Assembly: GCA_902760765.1 (NCBI GenBank)
Contig: CACWHO010000061.1
Span: forward strand, 1 to 6,108
DNA from: an uncultured Eubacteriales bacterium
GTDB lineage: Bacteria; Bacillota; Clostridia; TANB77; CAG-508
DNA: 6,108 nucleotides
Reading direction: 5' to 3'
The notes below the pieces were generated by a model. That model did not search any database. It had not been told where the DNA came from and saw only the letters and a program-made list of their open reading frames with translations. The translations under genes were made by a program, and so were the position numbers. Shown here in pieces: positions 5,551 through 6,108 of the stretch (position 1 is its first letter; the number at the start of each line of letters is the position of its first letter).

Positions 5551-5579
5551 TTGATATTTCTACAAAAATATTATATAAT
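5551..5579 (+). promoter_or_regulatory. serS promoter
   Basis: TTGATA (5551-5556, 5 of 6 to consensus), a 17-bp spacer, then perfect TATAAT (5574-5579). Transcription should start near 5586, leaving a leader of about 29 bases before the serS ATG. It is separate from the hrcA promoter and 34 bp clear of the nearest CIRCE-like site. Confidence 0.8.
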
Positions 5580-5614
5580 ATTTCTAAATTTTGATTAAAA
5601 GGAATGTGATAAAA

Positions 5615-6108
5615 ATGATAGACATCAAATTTTTAAGAGAAAATCCTGAAATTGTTAAACAAAATATTAGGAATAAATTTCAAGACCAAAAATTGCCATT
5701 AGTTGATGAAGTTATTGAATTAGACAAAAAAAATAGAGAGGCAAAGTTAAATGGAGATAATTTGCGTTCTAGCAGGAAGTCATTAAGTGCTGAAATTGGT
5801 AAACTAATGAGCACTGGAAATAAAGATGAAGCAGAAAAAATAAAAGTTGAAGTCCAAAAAATAAATGACCAACTTGAAGAAAATGAAAAACTTGAACAAA
5901 AATACTCTGAAGAAATTAAAGAAAGAATGATGAAAATTCCAAATATAATGGACCCATCTGTTCCTATTGGAAAAGATGATTCAGAAAATGTTGAGGTTCA
6001 AAGATTTGGAGAACCAAAAGTTCCAGATTACGAGATTCCTCATCATGCAGATATTATCGCAAGATTTAATGGTTTAGATAAAGAATCTGCTGGTCGTACA
6101 AGTGGTGT
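5615..6108 (+). CDS. serS: Seryl-tRNA synthetase, N-terminal part (truncated by window edge)
   Basis: SerRS charges tRNA(Ser) with serine. The 164 visible codons are the N-terminal tRNA-binding arm and the start of the class II catalytic core. The start MIDIKFLRENPEIVKQNI is the standard SerRS opening. Residues about 30-104 form the long antiparallel coiled coil, with RSSRKSLSAEIGKL (51-64) near its start. KIPNIMDPSVPIGKDDSENV (107-126) followed by FGEP marks entry to the core. After that the protein reads IPHHADIIARFNGLDKESAGRTSG; the family is about 425 residues, so some 60 percent is missing. AAGGA lies about 11 bases before the ATG at 5615. The frame has no stop before the window end. The promoter is close, and no T-box leader fits in between. 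Confidence 0.96.
   Translation, partial: MIDIKFLRENPEIVKQNIRNKFQDQKLPLVDEVIELDKKNREAKLNGDNLRSSRKSLSAEIGKLMSTGNKDEAEKIKVEVQKINDQLEENEKLEQKYSEEIKERMMKIPNIMDPSVPIGKDDSENVEVQRFGEPKVPDYEIPHHADIIARFNGLDKESAGRTSG

Noticed and set aside
1..6108. CRISPR array, tRNA, rRNA, insertion sequence or phage genes
   Set aside because: No regularly spaced repeats, no cloverleaf or rRNA-like segments and no transposase or integrase motifs were seen. The only notable repeat is the 21-bp pair near 542 and 772.

Overview
The window looks like chromosome from a low-GC, spore-forming Firmicute, most likely an AT-rich clostridial lineage. The reasons are very A/T-rich coding and intergenic DNA, strong AGGAGG-type ribosome binding sites, an HrcA/CIRCE-controlled dnaK operon, and the front end of the germination protease gene gpr. 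Stop codons are read in the standard way. I cannot name a species.

Layout, left to right. 1-361: the 5' part of gpr on the minus strand, cut by the window edge, with a possible forespore-type promoter and a hairpin covering its Shine-Dalgarno sequence. 402-853: a mostly intergenic stretch holding an unrecognised 44-codon plus-strand gene with a strong ribosome binding site and its own terminator. A 21-bp direct repeat occurs at the start of that gene and again 230 bp further on. The heat-shock operon terminator faces the small gene's terminator. 853-5426: the minus-strand heat-shock operon, transcribed hrcA, grpE, dnaK, dnaJ. 5427-5614: a divergent control region with the hrcA promoter, two CIRCE operators and a separate serS promoter. 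5615-6108: the 5' part of serS on the plus strand, cut by the window edge.

HrcA should repress its own operon through the CIRCE sites. DnaK, DnaJ and GrpE form the Hsp70 folding cycle: DnaJ stimulates ATP hydrolysis by DnaK, and GrpE releases ADP. hrcA, dnaK and dnaJ look intact. dnaJ starts inside the dnaK stop codon (TAATG).

The main surprise is grpE. Its ribosome binding site and start are intact, but the reading frame is broken about 30 codons in (an apparent one-base loss, most simply in a run of four A), and the core frame stops about 25 residues before the usual family end. Either grpE is decaying, it is read by frameshifting, or the sequence has indel errors here. The second item of interest is the small repeat-flanked gene at 548-682, whose family I do not recognise.
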